A DNA stretch of 33,163 bases from Streptomyces sp. MBT53. Its GTDB lineage: Bacteria > Actinomycetota > Actinomycetes > Streptomycetales > Streptomycetaceae. A model generated the notes under the pieces. It was not told the origin of the DNA, ran no database searches, and saw only the letters and a list, made by a program, of their open reading frames with translations. Positions 5,883 to 14,744 of the stretch are shown here, piece by piece (the first letter of the stretch is position 1; every line of letters starts with the position of its first letter). The position numbers and the translations under genes were made by a program. The stretch spans positions 1 to 33,163 of the forward strand of contig NZ_JAEQAZ010000096.1 in NCBI RefSeq assembly GCF_016654115.1, in the 5' to 3' direction.

Positions 5883-7409
5883 TCAGCCCTGCACGGACCC
5901 CTCGGCCACGATCGCCTGCCACGCCTCCGGCAGCGCGGCCTCCACCGCCGCCGCCCGCTGCTCCTCCCGCCCGTACAGCACCCCGTACGTGAACGAGTTC
6001 TCCCCCGCCGCGTGCGCCACCGCGGACAGCTCGCGCAGGGTCTCGCGGACCATGACGCTGTCCTGGTGCTCGCCGAGCAGGCTGGTCAGGGACTTCATGG
6101 ACTTGGCCAGCCCACGGGCCGGGGCGCCGAGCGCGGGGCTCGCCGTCTCCGCCGCGTACCGGGTGCGCTTGGCCTTCTTGCGGGCCTCGTGCAGGGCGAG
6201 GTCGCGGTCCGCGCCGGGTGGAGCGTCGATCGCCTCCGCCACGAGCGCGGAGACCTTTTCGAAGTCCTTGCGTACGGCCTTGCCGATCACCTTCTCCGGT
6301 GTGCCGGCCGCGTCCGGCAGCAGCGGCGGTTCGGCCACCAGCCCGTCCAGGGTGTCGAGCAGCGCGAGATACCGCTTGGAGTCCAGGACGCCGATGAGCC
6401 TGCGGCGCGAGCCGCCGCGCCGGGCGTTGGCCCAGGTGCGCATCCGGGTGCGGATCGGGCCGGAGACCAGGGTGCGGGGCAGTTCGGCGAGGACCGCGGT
6501 GAGGCGTTCGGTCATCACCTCGCGGTCCCGGTCCACGCCCAACTCGCTTGCCAGCCACTTCAGTTCATCGCCGACCGGGTCGGTGACCGTGCGGTCGAGG
6601 ACCTTGCCGTAGGAGCGGAAGGTGCTGCGCAGCCGGCGGGTGGCGACCCGCATGCGGTGCACGGAGTCGTAGGCGTCCTGTCGTACGGCGGGGTCGAGTT
6701 CGAGGATCGCGTCGCGCTGCTCGCGGACGTAGGCGAGGACGTGGTCACCGGCGGTCCGGGGTTCCTCGGGGGCCGGGGGTGCCTTGCGCTTCTTCGCCTT
6801 CTTCGGCTGCTTCGAAGCGGTCTCCGCGAGCGCCCGCGCCAGCTTCGACGCGGACGAGGACGGTCGTACGCCCGCCTTGCGCAACCGTTTCTCCACCTTG
6901 TCGAGGAAGGCCGGGTCGCCGTCGTCCGCCAGCTCGACCTCGATCTCGGTCCACTGCGCGGTGGCGCCGCCGTCGGCGAGGCGTTCGGCGTGTACGGCGT
7001 CCACGCTGACCTCGGCGAGCAGCGTGCCGTCCGCGTCCACGAGGTGGCGTACGTCACGGTCGGAGCGGAGCCGGACCACGGGCAGCAGTTCGGCCTCGCG
7101 GACCCGGGAGCGGACCAGCCCGGCGAGGGTGCGCGGCACGGTGTCGGAGAGCGGCTCGCGGATCTCGTCGCGGACCCCGGGCGCGACCGGCACCTTCAGG
7201 TGCCAGCCGGCGTCGGAACCGCCGGTGCGGCGGCGCAGCGTCATCGAGGCCTTGGCCAGGCGCTCGTCGGCCGTGTCGTAGTAGACGGCGTCCAGGTTCG
7301 CGACGCCCTTGTCGATGACGGCCCGGACACCGGCGACGCCGGTCAGGTCGGGCAGACCACTCTCGTCGGACTCGTACTTACGCTCGATCTCGCGCTTTGT
7401 GTCCGCCAT
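5883..7409 (-). CDS. CYTH and CHAD domain-containing protein
   Basis: A 508-residue fusion. Residues 1-200 form a CYTH (triphosphate tunnel) domain with its ExExK signature as E7-I-E9-R-K11, then YYDTADERLAKASMTLRRRTG and further paired charged strands. Such domains bind triphosphates, often polyphosphate-related substrates, with Mg2+. A Lys/Pro linker (KQPKKAKKRKAPPAPEEPR) leads to the CHAD domain from about 225, a helical bundle with conserved basic residues (DSVHRMRVATRRLRSTFRSY, LHEARKKAKRTRYAAE) that binds polyphosphate. Length is normal for the fusion. A TAGATT box ends 6 nt before the ATG, with CTGCCA 18 nt further upstream, so the mRNA may be leaderless. It is downstream of rodA but separated by 88 nt and this promoter. 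Confidence 0.92.
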   Translation of the reverse strand: MADTKREIERKYESDESGLPDLTGVAGVRAVIDKGVANLDAVYYDTADERLAKASMTLRRRTGGSDAGWHLKVPVAPGVRDEIREPLSDTVPRTLAGLVRSRVREAELLPVVRLRSDRDVRHLVDADGTLLAEVSVDAVHAERLADGGATAQWTEIEVELADDGDPAFLDKVEKRLRKAGVRPSSSASKLARALAETASKQPKKAKKRKAPPAPEEPRTAGDHVLAYVREQRDAILELDPAVRQDAYDSVHRMRVATRRLRSTFRSYGKVLDRTVTDPVGDELKWLASELGVDRDREVMTERLTAVLAELPRTLVSGPIRTRMRTWANARRGGSRRRLIGVLDSKRYLALLDTLDGLVAEPPLLPDAAGTPEKVIGKAVRKDFEKVSALVAEAIDAPPGADRDLALHEARKKAKRTRYAAETASPALGAPARGLAKSMKSLTSLLGEHQDSVMVRETLRELSAVAHAAGENSFTYGVLYGREEQRAAAVEAALPEAWQAIVAEGSVQG

Positions 7410-7415
7410 GAACTG

Positions 7416-7445
7416 AATCTAGTTGCTGACGGGCCGGGATGGCAG
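7416..7445 (-). promoter_or_regulatory. Predicted leaderless promoter of the CYTH-CHAD gene
   Basis: On the minus strand CTGCCA (7445-7440) and TAGATT (7421-7416) are 18 nt apart, matching four of six TTGACA positions and the TANNNT/TAGRRT-type -10 of vegetative Streptomyces promoters. The -10 ends 6 nt before the ATG at 7409, which puts transcription start at or next to the start codon. Confidence 0.5.
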
Positions 7446-7497
7446 GGGGCGTCCCAAATGAACCCTGGGGAAATCCGAGCGAACCCGCAGGTAACGG

Positions 7498-8694
7498 CTA
7501 CGCGGACATGGGGCGCTGGACCCTGATCGACTGGAGCAGGCCCACCGCGATCCACACCGCGAACATCGAGGTGCCGCCGTAGGAGACGAAGGGCAGGGGC
7601 AGGCCGGTGACGGGCATGATGCCGAGGGTCATGCCGACGTTCTCGAAGGACTGGAAGGCGAACCAGGCGACGATCCCGGCGGCGACGATCGTGCCGTAGA
7701 GCTCGGTCGAGTCGCGGGCGATGCGGCAGGCGCGCCACAGGACCACGCCCAGGAGGACGAGGATCAGGCCCGCGCCGACGAAGCCCAACTCCTCGCCCGC
7801 GACCGTGAAGACGAAGTCCGTCTGTTGTTCGGGGACGAACTGGCCGGTCGTCTGCGAGCCGTGGAAGAGGCCCTCGCCGGTGAGGCCGCCGGAGCCGATC
7901 GCGATGCGGGCCTGGTTGGTGTTGTAGCCGACGCCGGCCGGGTCGAGGCTCGGGTTGGCGAAGGCGGCGAAGCGGGCGATCTGGTACTCGTCCAGGATGT
8001 GGAGTTGCCAGACGGCGATCGCGCCGATCGCGCCCGCGCCGAGCAGTCCGAAGATCCAGCGGTTGGGGGCGCCGGAGGCCAGCAGGACGCCGAGCACGAT
8101 GATGACCATGACCATGACCGACCCGAGGTCGGGCATCAGCATGACGATCATCATCGGGACGGAGGCCAGGCCCAGGGCCTGGAGGACCGTGCGGTGGTCG
8201 GGGTAGGGCTTGTCGCCCGCGTCGACCCGGGCGGCGAGCACCATCGCCATGCCCAGGATGATCGTGATCTTCACGAACTCCGAGGGCTGGAGCGAGAAGC
8301 CGCCGCCGAGCACGATCCAGGAGTGCGCGCCGTTGACCGTGGAGCCCAGCGGGGTGAGCACCAGCAGGATGCCGAACACCGAGGCGCCGTACAGGAACGG
8401 GACGACGACGCGCAGGGTGCGGTGGCCGACCCAGATGACGGCGATCATCAGGGCGATGCCGATGCCGGCGTTCATCAGGTGCCGGATCAGGAAGTAGTAC
8501 TCGTCGCCCTGGTTGATCTCGGTGCGGTTGCGGGTCGCCGAGAAGACCAGCACCGAGCCGATCAGGGACAGGCCGATGGCCGAGAGCAGTATCGGCCAGT
8601 CCAGGCGGCGGGCCAGCGAGTCACGGGCGAAGACCCGGGTCCAGCCGGCCCGCTCGGGGCCGTATCCGGAAACGGAGAAGCTGTTGCCGGTCAT
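7498..8694 (-). CDS. rodA: RodA/FtsW/SpoVE-family peptidoglycan glycosyltransferase
   Basis: A 398-residue polytopic SEDS protein that polymerises lipid II into glycan strands with its partner class B penicillin-binding protein. About ten hydrophobic segments are visible, starting PILLSAIGLSLIGSVLVFSA. Family landmarks are LGGGFSLQPSEFVKI, LMPDLGSVMVMVIIVLGVL, FVPEQQTDFVFTVAGEELGF and, near the end, MPVTGLPLPFVSYGGTSM. The ATG overlaps the pbp2 stop by ATGA, so the two are translationally coupled, as expected for obligate partners. The equivalent Streptomyces coelicolor gene is sfr. The sequence looks complete and intact. Confidence 0.95.
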   Translation of the reverse strand: MTGNSFSVSGYGPERAGWTRVFARDSLARRLDWPILLSAIGLSLIGSVLVFSATRNRTEINQGDEYYFLIRHLMNAGIGIALMIAVIWVGHRTLRVVVPFLYGASVFGILLVLTPLGSTVNGAHSWIVLGGGFSLQPSEFVKITIILGMAMVLAARVDAGDKPYPDHRTVLQALGLASVPMMIVMLMPDLGSVMVMVIIVLGVLLASGAPNRWIFGLLGAGAIGAIAVWQLHILDEYQIARFAAFANPSLDPAGVGYNTNQARIAIGSGGLTGEGLFHGSQTTGQFVPEQQTDFVFTVAGEELGFVGAGLILVLLGVVLWRACRIARDSTELYGTIVAAGIVAWFAFQSFENVGMTLGIMPVTGLPLPFVSYGGTSMFAVWIAVGLLQSIRVQRPMSA

Positions 8695-10955
8695 GTGAGC
8701 ATCCTCCGGCTTCCCCTTCTGCGCGGGCGCCTGCGGGTGTTGCTGTTGGTGGTGGTCGGGGAGGGCGAGGTGGCGGGCGGCTGGGTGTCGTCCGTGGCCG
8801 TGACACCGCCCTGGGTCGCCTTCTCCTGCTGCTTCTCCAGCTCCTTGGCCGGGTCGGCGGTGATCTTCGGGGAGGCGATCGTGCCGTCGGCGCGGACCTT
8901 GGGGAGGCTGGTCTGCGGGGTGGGCAGCAGCGCCTTCTTCTTGTCGATGGAGCCGTCGGCCTGGACGCCGTACATCGCGTTGTAGATGTTGCGCACGGCC
9001 TCACCGGAGGCGCCCGAACCGGTACCGGCCTGGGCGATCGTCATGACGACCGTGTAGTCCTTGGTGTACGTCGCGAACCACGAGGTGGTCTGCTTGCCGT
9101 AGACCTCGGCGGTACCCGTCTTGGCGTGCAGCGTGATCTTGTCCTGGGGCCAGCCCTGGAACTTCCAGGCGGCGGTACCGCTGGTGACCACGCCCGCGAG
9201 GGCCTTGTCGATGCCCTTGTGCGTGGCCGCGCTGATCGGCAGCTTGGCCTTCACCTGGGGCTTGATCTCCTGGACGGTCTTGCCGTCGGCGCTGACGATC
9301 GCCTTGCCGATGGTCGGGACGTACTCGGTGCCGCCGTTGGCGAGGGCGCCGTAGATCATGGCCTCCTGGATCGGCGTGACGAGGGTGTCGCCCTGGCCGA
9401 TGGAGTAGTTGATCGAGTCGCCCTCACGCATCTTGTTGCCTTCGAGGCAGTTCTCGTACGCGATCTGCTGGACGTACGTGCCGCCCTTCTTGCCGGTCCT
9501 GCACCAGTAGGCCTTGTTGGCCTCGTAGGTCTCCTGCTTCCACTTGCGGTCCGGGATGCGGCCGGTGACCTCGTTCGGGAGGTCGACGCCGGTGGTCTTG
9601 CCGAGGCCGAACTGGTGGGCCGCCTTGTAGAAGTAGTCCTTCGGCTCGCCCTTCTTCGGGTTGATGCCGCCGTCCTTCTTCCACTGGGCGTCCGCGAGAC
9701 CGTAGAACACGGTGTCGCAGGAGACTTCGAGCGCGCGGCCCAGGGAGATGGGGCCGAAGTTCTCGCCCTCGAAGTTCTTGAAGACCTGGCCGCCCACCGA
9801 GTACGAACTCGTGCAGGGGTAGCCGCCGTCCCACGCGTAGCCGGCCTCGACCGCGGCGGCCGTGGAGACCACCTTGAACGTCGAACCGGGCGCCGACTGA
9901 CCCTGTATGGCCCGGTTGAGGAGCGGGTAGTCGGAGTTCTTGCCGGTGAGCTGCTTGTAGTCCTTGGCGGAGATGCCGCCGACCCAGACGTTCGGGTCGT
10001 ACGTCGGCGCGGACGCCATCGCGACGATCCGGCCGGTCTTGGCCTCCATCACGACGACGGCACCGGAGTCGGCCTTGTAGTTCTCGCCGGTGATCTTGTC
10101 GAACTGCTGGCGGGCGGTCTTCATCGCCTTGTCGAGCTGGTACTCGGCGACGCGCTGCACGCGGGCGTCGATGCTGGTGACGAGGTTCGAACCGGGCTCC
10201 GGGGCATCGGACTTGGCCTTGCCGATCACACGCCCGAGGTTGTCGACCTCGTAACGGGTGACGCCGGCCTTGCCGCGCAGCTCCTTGTCGTACTGGCGCT
10301 CAAGGCCCGAGCGGCCGACCTGGTCGGAGCGCAGATACGGCGAGTCGGAGTCCTTGGCCTGGGTGATCTCGTCGTCGGTGACCGGCGAGAGATAGCCGAG
10401 GACCTGGGCCGCGTTGGCGTCGCCGGGGGCCGCGTAACGGCGGACGGCCTCGGGCTCGGCGGTGATGCCGGGGAAGTCCTCGGCGCGCTCGCGGATCTGC
10501 AGGGCCTGCTTGGCGGTGGCCTCGTCGGTGATCGGGATCGGCTGGTACGGCGAGCCGTTCCAGCAGGGCTGCGGGGTCTTCGCGTCGCACAGCCGGACCT
10601 TCTGGATGACGTCCTCGGGCTTCAGGCCCAGGACTCCGGCCAGCTTGGTGAGGACGGCCTTGCCGTCGTCGGCCTGCTTCAGCAGGTCGGTGCGGGAGGC
10701 GGAGACCACGAGCCGGGTCTCGTTGTCCGCGAGGGGCACACCGCGCGCGTCCAGTATCGAACCGCGCACCGCGGGCTCGACGACCTGCTGCACATGGTTG
10801 CCGGACGCTTCCTTCTGGTACGCGGCGCCCTCACGGATCTGCAGGTACCAGAGGCGCCCGCCGAGGGTGCCGAGGAGGGAGAGGACGAGGATCTGGATGA
10901 CGACGAGCCTGATCTGAACCCGTGGAGTCCGTCCGGTCTCCGGAATGTTAGTCAT
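8691..10955 (-). CDS. mrdA: Penicillin-binding protein 2 (class B transpeptidase of the elongation type)
   Basis: A 754-residue membrane-anchored D,D-transpeptidase that cross-links peptidoglycan with RodA and the Mre proteins. One N-terminal membrane helix (QIRLVVIQILVLSLLGTLGG) precedes the PBP dimerisation domain (VVEPAVRGSILDARGVPLAD) and the transpeptidase domain. The active-site motifs are S358-TF-K361 (APGSTFK), S412-C-D414 and K612-T-G614 (HAKTGTAE). SxD in place of SxN is usual in the PBP2 group. The last 90 residues are a Pro/Thr/Ser/Arg-rich tail (PPATSPSPTTTNSNTRRRPR) of no recognised fold. It overlaps rodA by 4 nt and lies 165 nt downstream of mreD. No strong Shine-Dalgarno precedes the ATG. 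Confidence 0.95.
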   Translation of the reverse strand: MTNIPETGRTPRVQIRLVVIQILVLSLLGTLGGRLWYLQIREGAAYQKEASGNHVQQVVEPAVRGSILDARGVPLADNETRLVVSASRTDLLKQADDGKAVLTKLAGVLGLKPEDVIQKVRLCDAKTPQPCWNGSPYQPIPITDEATAKQALQIRERAEDFPGITAEPEAVRRYAAPGDANAAQVLGYLSPVTDDEITQAKDSDSPYLRSDQVGRSGLERQYDKELRGKAGVTRYEVDNLGRVIGKAKSDAPEPGSNLVTSIDARVQRVAEYQLDKAMKTARQQFDKITGENYKADSGAVVVMEAKTGRIVAMASAPTYDPNVWVGGISAKDYKQLTGKNSDYPLLNRAIQGQSAPGSTFKVVSTAAAVEAGYAWDGGYPCTSSYSVGGQVFKNFEGENFGPISLGRALEVSCDTVFYGLADAQWKKDGGINPKKGEPKDYFYKAAHQFGLGKTTGVDLPNEVTGRIPDRKWKQETYEANKAYWCRTGKKGGTYVQQIAYENCLEGNKMREGDSINYSIGQGDTLVTPIQEAMIYGALANGGTEYVPTIGKAIVSADGKTVQEIKPQVKAKLPISAATHKGIDKALAGVVTSGTAAWKFQGWPQDKITLHAKTGTAEVYGKQTTSWFATYTKDYTVVMTIAQAGTGSGASGEAVRNIYNAMYGVQADGSIDKKKALLPTPQTSLPKVRADGTIASPKITADPAKELEKQQEKATQGGVTATDDTQPPATSPSPTTTNSNTRRRPRRRGSRRMLT

Positions 10956-11054
10956 GGGCGTAGCCCATCCCTTTGAGGGTGGTGGTGGGAGACGGGTGGG
11001 CGTTGGTCATTGGTGCTGCCTCCCCCTCTCAGTGCGTGTACGAGTCGCTGTGTG

Positions 11055-11065
11055 TATGAGTCATA
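11055..11065. promoter_or_regulatory. Short palindrome upstream of pbp2, possible operator
   Basis: TATGAGTCATA is an 11-base perfect palindrome (odd centre) flanked by further AT-rich sequence (GTGTATGAGTCATATAC). It lies in the 165-nt gap between mreD and pbp2, about 100 nt upstream of the pbp2 ATG, in otherwise G+C-rich DNA. It could mark a regulator site for an internal pbp2-rodA promoter. No -35/-10 pair could be assigned. Confidence 0.3.
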
Positions 11066-11120
11066 TACGACCTACCTGTGTGGCCGTACGCCGACTCCCG
11101 TGCCGCCAACTCCTGGGCCC

Positions 11121-11789
11121 TCAAAGCCGCTTGACCCCCTTGATGCGCCCGGCCCGGGCCACCCGCGCGCGAGCCGTCTTCATCCGCAGGCCACCGCGCT
11201 GGCCGCCGATCTTGAGACCGGTGCCGGAGGAGAGCCAACCCGAGGAGATGTCGGCCGACTTGGCGGCGTTCGTCTCGGCGAGGGGGTCGTTGTCGGCGCG
11301 GCGGGCCAGCGCCATGACGCCGGGGACGATGAACGGGGCGAGCAGCAGGTCGTACAGGGCGGCCGTGAACAGCAGGCTGGGCAGGCCGACATGGCGGGCG
11401 GCGGTGTCGCCGACGAGGGCGCCGACACCGGCGTAGAGGAGGGTGGAGCCGATCGCGGCGGCGACCACGACGGCCATCGGGCCGCTCGCCGACTTCAGGC
11501 GGCCGTTCTCCGGCTTCGCGAGGCCCGCGAGGTAGCCGATCACGCAGAGCACCAGCGCGTAGCGGCCGGCCGCGTGGTCGGCGGGCGGGGCGAGGTCGGC
11601 GAGGAGGCCGGCGCCGAAGCCGATGAGGGCGCCGGTGACATGGCCGTAGACCATGGCGAGGCCGAGGACCGTGAGGAGGAGCAGGTCGGGGACGGCGCCC
11701 GGGAGGTGGAGGCGGGCGAGGACGCTCACCTGGATCACCATGGCGACGACGACCAGCGGCACGGAGAGCAGGATCCGGTTGACACGCAT
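11121..11789 (-). CDS. mreD: Rod shape-determining protein MreD
   Basis: A 222-residue membrane protein of the elongasome. Five to six hydrophobic segments are visible: LLSVPLVVVAMVIQVSVLA, LLLLTVLGLAMVYG, GALIGFGAGLLADL, YALVLCVIGYLAGL, MAVVVAAAIGSTLLYAGVGA and LLLAPFIVPGVMAL. The pattern GFGAGLLADLAPP is characteristic of the family. It is longer than the usual 160-180 residues because of a basic cytoplasmic tail (KIGGQRGGLRMKTARARVAR). It starts 19 nt after the mreC stop and is surely cotranscribed with it. Confidence 0.92.
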   Translation of the reverse strand: MRVNRILLSVPLVVVAMVIQVSVLARLHLPGAVPDLLLLTVLGLAMVYGHVTGALIGFGAGLLADLAPPADHAAGRYALVLCVIGYLAGLAKPENGRLKSASGPMAVVVAAAIGSTLLYAGVGALVGDTAARHVGLPSLLFTAALYDLLLAPFIVPGVMALARRADNDPLAETNAAKSADISSGWLSSGTGLKIGGQRGGLRMKTARARVARAGRIKGVKRL

Positions 11790-11808
11790 GGGGAAGGGCT
11801 CCTAGCTC

Positions 11809-12774
11809 CTACTGCTGTTGCTGGCCGTCGACCGGCGCGTTCGCGGACGGGGTGACCGTGACGGTCACCGTCGGGATCGGGGTCGGCTTGGGCTTCGCCG
11901 GCAGGACCGTGTCGCGGGGGTCCTTCTTCGGGGCCTCCACGACCACGCCGACGATGTCGAGCTTGGTGAAGTTGACGTACGGCGTGACGTAGAGCGTGCG
12001 GGTCAGGCCGCCGCCGGAGGGGTCGACGCGGGAGACGACACCGACCGGGACACCGGGCACGAACGGCTTGTCGGCCTGCGAGCCGAAGGTGACAAGACGG
12101 TCGCCCTTCTGGACCTCCGCCTTGCCGTTGAGGAGTTCGACGCGCAGCGGGCCGTCGCCCTCGCCGGAGGCGAAGCCGAGTTCGTCGTTGCCCTCCATGC
12201 GGGTGCCGACGGTGAAGTCGGGGTCGTTGGCGAGGAGAACAGTCGAGGCGTCCGGGCCTACGGTCGTCACGCGGCCGACCAGCCCGTCGCCGTTGAGGAC
12301 GGTCATGTCGCGCTTGATGCCGTCGTTGGCGCCGACGTCGATGGTGATCGTCCAGGAGAAGCTCTGCGCGGCTCCTATGGCGATGACCTGGGCGCCCTTG
12401 ATGCCGTACTGGCCCTCGCCGGCCACCTTCATCATCTTGTCGAGCTGGGTCAGGCGGCTGCGGTTGCGGTCGTCGCTGCCGAGCTTCGCCTTGAGGGCCG
12501 CGTTCTCCTTCTCCAGGAGCGCGAGCCGGTCGTGCCGCTCACCGGAGTCGCGGACCGCGGAGATCGCGTCGCCGACCGGGTTCACGGCGGACGACACGCC
12601 GTTCTCGATCGGGCCGAACACGGTGGCCGCGGCCCGGCGGGCACCCTCGACCGGCGAGTCCTGCCCTCCCCGGATGTCCACCGTGATCAACGCGAACGCG
12701 ACGGCGATCAGCAGCACCAGGAGCAGCCGGCTCTCTCGTGTGTCCCTCACGTGCGGCGGCCGTGCCTTCCTCAT
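11809..12774 (-). CDS. mreC: Rod shape-determining protein MreC
   Basis: A protein of about 321 residues with one N-terminal membrane helix (ESRLLLVLLIAVAFALITVD). A coiled coil follows (DSGERHDRLALLEKENAALKA), then the extracytoplasmic beta-domain that links MreB/MreD to penicillin-binding proteins (TITIDVGANDGIKRDMTVLN, GLVGRVTTVGPDASTVLL, VPGVPVGVVSRVDPSGGGL). The end is Pro/Thr-rich (KPTPIPTVTVTVTPSANAP). The frame stays open to an ATG at 12882, but those extra 36 residues look non-coding. The ATG at 12774 and a GTG at 12750 are the realistic starts and neither has a good Shine-Dalgarno at normal spacing. It lies 161 nt downstream of mreB. Confidence 0.93.
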   Translation of the reverse strand: MRKARPPHVRDTRESRLLLVLLIAVAFALITVDIRGGQDSPVEGARRAAATVFGPIENGVSSAVNPVGDAISAVRDSGERHDRLALLEKENAALKAKLGSDDRNRSRLTQLDKMMKVAGEGQYGIKGAQVIAIGAAQSFSWTITIDVGANDGIKRDMTVLNGDGLVGRVTTVGPDASTVLLANDPDFTVGTRMEGNDELGFASGEGDGPLRVELLNGKAEVQKGDRLVTFGSQADKPFVPGVPVGVVSRVDPSGGGLTRTLYVTPYVNFTKLDIVGVVVEAPKKDPRDTVLPAKPKPTPIPTVTVTVTPSANAPVDGQQQQ

Positions 12775-12935
12775 AGAAATGTGCAGAGGTTCGGGTATGC
12801 AGATGTGCGGGTGTGCAGGTGTGTACGAGGGCCCGTCAGATGTGAATGGAGGCCCATGACGGAGCCTATGCCTCCGTATCAACGATCCGCCGCACGAGAA
12901 GAGATCATCCCGTACGGCGGAATCGAAGCGTTACG

Positions 12936-13955
12936 TCATCTGCGCGGCTGGGCGTCCAGAACCTGCTGGAGCGCCTCGAACTCCTCGACGCACTTGCCGG
13001 AGCCGAGCGCCACGCTGTCCAGCGGGTCCTCGGCGATGTGGATCGGCATTCCGGTCTCCCGGCGCAGCCGCTCGTCGAGACCCTTCAGCAGGGCTCCACC
13101 GCCGGTCAGAACGATTCCGCGGTCCATGATGTCCCCGGAGAGCTCCGGCGGGCACTTGTCGAGGGTCGTCTTCACCGCGTCGACGATCGCGTTGACGGGC
13201 TCTTCGATCGCCTTGCGGACTTCGCCGGCGGAGATGACGACGGTCTTGGGCAGGCCGGAGACGAGGTCCCGGCCGCGGATTTCGGTGTGCTGGTCGTCGT
13301 CGAGGTCGTACGCGGAACCGATCGTGATCTTGATCTGCTCAGCCGTCCGCTCACCCAGAAGGAGCGAGTACTCCTTCTTGATGTGCTGGATGATCGCGTT
13401 GTCCAACTCGTCGCCCGCGACGCGGATGGACTGGGCGGTGACGATGCCACCGAGCGAGATGACCGCGACCTCCGTGGTGCCGCCGCCGATGTCCACCACC
13501 ATGTTGCCCGTCGCCTCGTGGACCGGCAGGCCGGAACCGATGGCCGCGGCCATGGGCTCCTCGATGATGTGCACCTGACGCGCCCCGGCCTGGGACGACG
13601 CCTCGATGACGGCACGGCGCTCGACGCCCGTGATGCCCGAGGGCACACAGACGACGACACGGGGACGGGCGAGATAGCGCCGCTTGTGGATCTTCAGGAT
13701 GAAGTAGCGGAGCATGCGCTCGGTGATCTCGAAGTCGGCGATGACACCGTCCTTCAGCGGACGTACGGCAACGATGTTGCCCGGTGTCCGCCCGATCATC
13801 TTCTTGGCTTCGGAGCCGACCGCGAGAATGCCACCGGTGTTGGTGTTGATGGCGACGACGGACGGCTCGTTGAGTACGATCCCGCGACCCCTGACGTACA
13901 CCAGCGTGTTGGCGGTCCCGAGGTCGACAGCCATGTCACGGCCGATGAACGACAT
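12936..13955 (-). CDS. mreB: Rod shape-determining protein MreB (actin homologue)
   Basis: About 339 residues from the ATG at 13955. It polymerises into membrane-bound filaments that position the elongation complex, and in Streptomyces it acts mainly in spore-wall and aerial hypha formation. Actin-fold ATP-binding elements are present: phosphate 1 (AVDLGTANTLVY), connect 1 (ADFEITERMLRYF), phosphate 2 (VVDIGGGTTEVAVISLGG) and the adenosine motif (GIVLTGGGALLKGLDE). GGGGAA lies 5 nt before the ATG at 13955. The ATG at 13967 (MGNS) is often annotated in relatives but has no such site, and the frame further up to 14048 is not convincing. It is the first gene of the mre cluster. Confidence 0.95.
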   Translation of the reverse strand: MSFIGRDMAVDLGTANTLVYVRGRGIVLNEPSVVAINTNTGGILAVGSEAKKMIGRTPGNIVAVRPLKDGVIADFEITERMLRYFILKIHKRRYLARPRVVVCVPSGITGVERRAVIEASSQAGARQVHIIEEPMAAAIGSGLPVHEATGNMVVDIGGGTTEVAVISLGGIVTAQSIRVAGDELDNAIIQHIKKEYSLLLGERTAEQIKITIGSAYDLDDDQHTEIRGRDLVSGLPKTVVISAGEVRKAIEEPVNAIVDAVKTTLDKCPPELSGDIMDRGIVLTGGGALLKGLDERLRRETGMPIHIAEDPLDSVALGSGKCVEEFEALQQVLDAQPRR

Positions 13956-14067
13956 TGAGTTCCCCATCAGGATTCGTCTGGCCTTCCCGGGAGCTTTTGA
14001 GGGCTTTTCAGGTCGGCGAAGTGGGTGCAGTGACGTGAAGGCTTCCATCGTAGACGCGCCATCACGA

Positions 14068-14097
14068 ACACTGCGCGAGGGTCTTCGCCATTGTCAG
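14068..14097 (-). promoter_or_regulatory. Candidate mreB promoter
   Basis: On the minus strand CTGACA (14097-14092) and CAGTGT (14073-14068) are separated by 18 nt, close to TTGACA and TAGRRT-type vegetative boxes. It lies about 110 nt upstream of the preferred mreB start. A TACGAT nearer the gene (about 14053-14048) is another possible -10 without a good -35. Confidence 0.35.
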
Positions 14098-14252
14098 CAT
14101 GTGAGGCACTGCCTCGCTTGTGGAGACGGCCCAACGGGGGCACTCGTTCCCCCGATCGGCACGCATATGCCAAGAGACGGCCGGAAAATCGCGGCCGTCC
14201 CTGGTCAGGCATGTGGGTTACGGATGGAGATGTGCGGGCTGCTGATGGAGAT

Positions 14253-14666
14253 TCAGGAACGCCCCGGGAAGAAGATCTTCACCTCGCGTTCGGCGGACTC
14301 CTCCGAGTCCGAGGCGTGGATCAGGTTCTCCCGCACGATGACACCGAAGTCCCCGCGGATCGAGCCCGGCGCGGCGGCGATCGGGTCGGTCGGACCGGCC
14401 AGCGCGCGCACGCCCTCGATGACCCGCTCGCCCTCGACGATCAGTGCGACGACCGGACCGGAGGCCATGAACTCCACCAGCGGCGCGTAGAAGGGCTTGC
14501 CCTTGTGCTCGCCGTAGTGCTGCTCCAGGGTGTCCTGGTCCAGGGTGCGCAGCTCCAGCGCGGTGATCCCCCAGCCGTCCTTGCGCTCGATGCGGCTGAT
14601 GATCTCGCCGGTCAGGCCACGACGAACGGCGTCGGGCTTGAGCAGGACGAGGGTGCGCTGGGTCAC
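14253..14666 (-). CDS. ndk: Nucleoside diphosphate kinase
   Basis: A 137-residue enzyme that moves the gamma phosphate from ATP to other nucleoside diphosphates through a phospho-histidine. The active-site His is in ENLIHASDS (His117 from the GTG start), preceded by the substrate loop PGSIRGDFG. The N-terminus TQRTLVLLKPDAVRRGLTGE is typical. The GTG at 14666 is chosen because AAGGAG lies 7 nt upstream. A longer frame from 14687 adds seven residues with no site. Length matches the family. It is 78 nt downstream of the DUF4233 gene and oriented towards mreB. Confidence 0.95.
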   Translation of the reverse strand: MTQRTLVLLKPDAVRRGLTGEIISRIERKDGWGITALELRTLDQDTLEQHYGEHKGKPFYAPLVEFMASGPVVALIVEGERVIEGVRALAGPTDPIAAAPGSIRGDFGVIVRENLIHASDSEESAEREVKIFFPGRS

Positions 14667-14744
14667 GACGGGACTCCTTCTGATCATGATGGTGCGGGGC
14701 GGCTCACAACAAAGCCGAGGCTACAGGGCGTGTCCATGCGTCCG

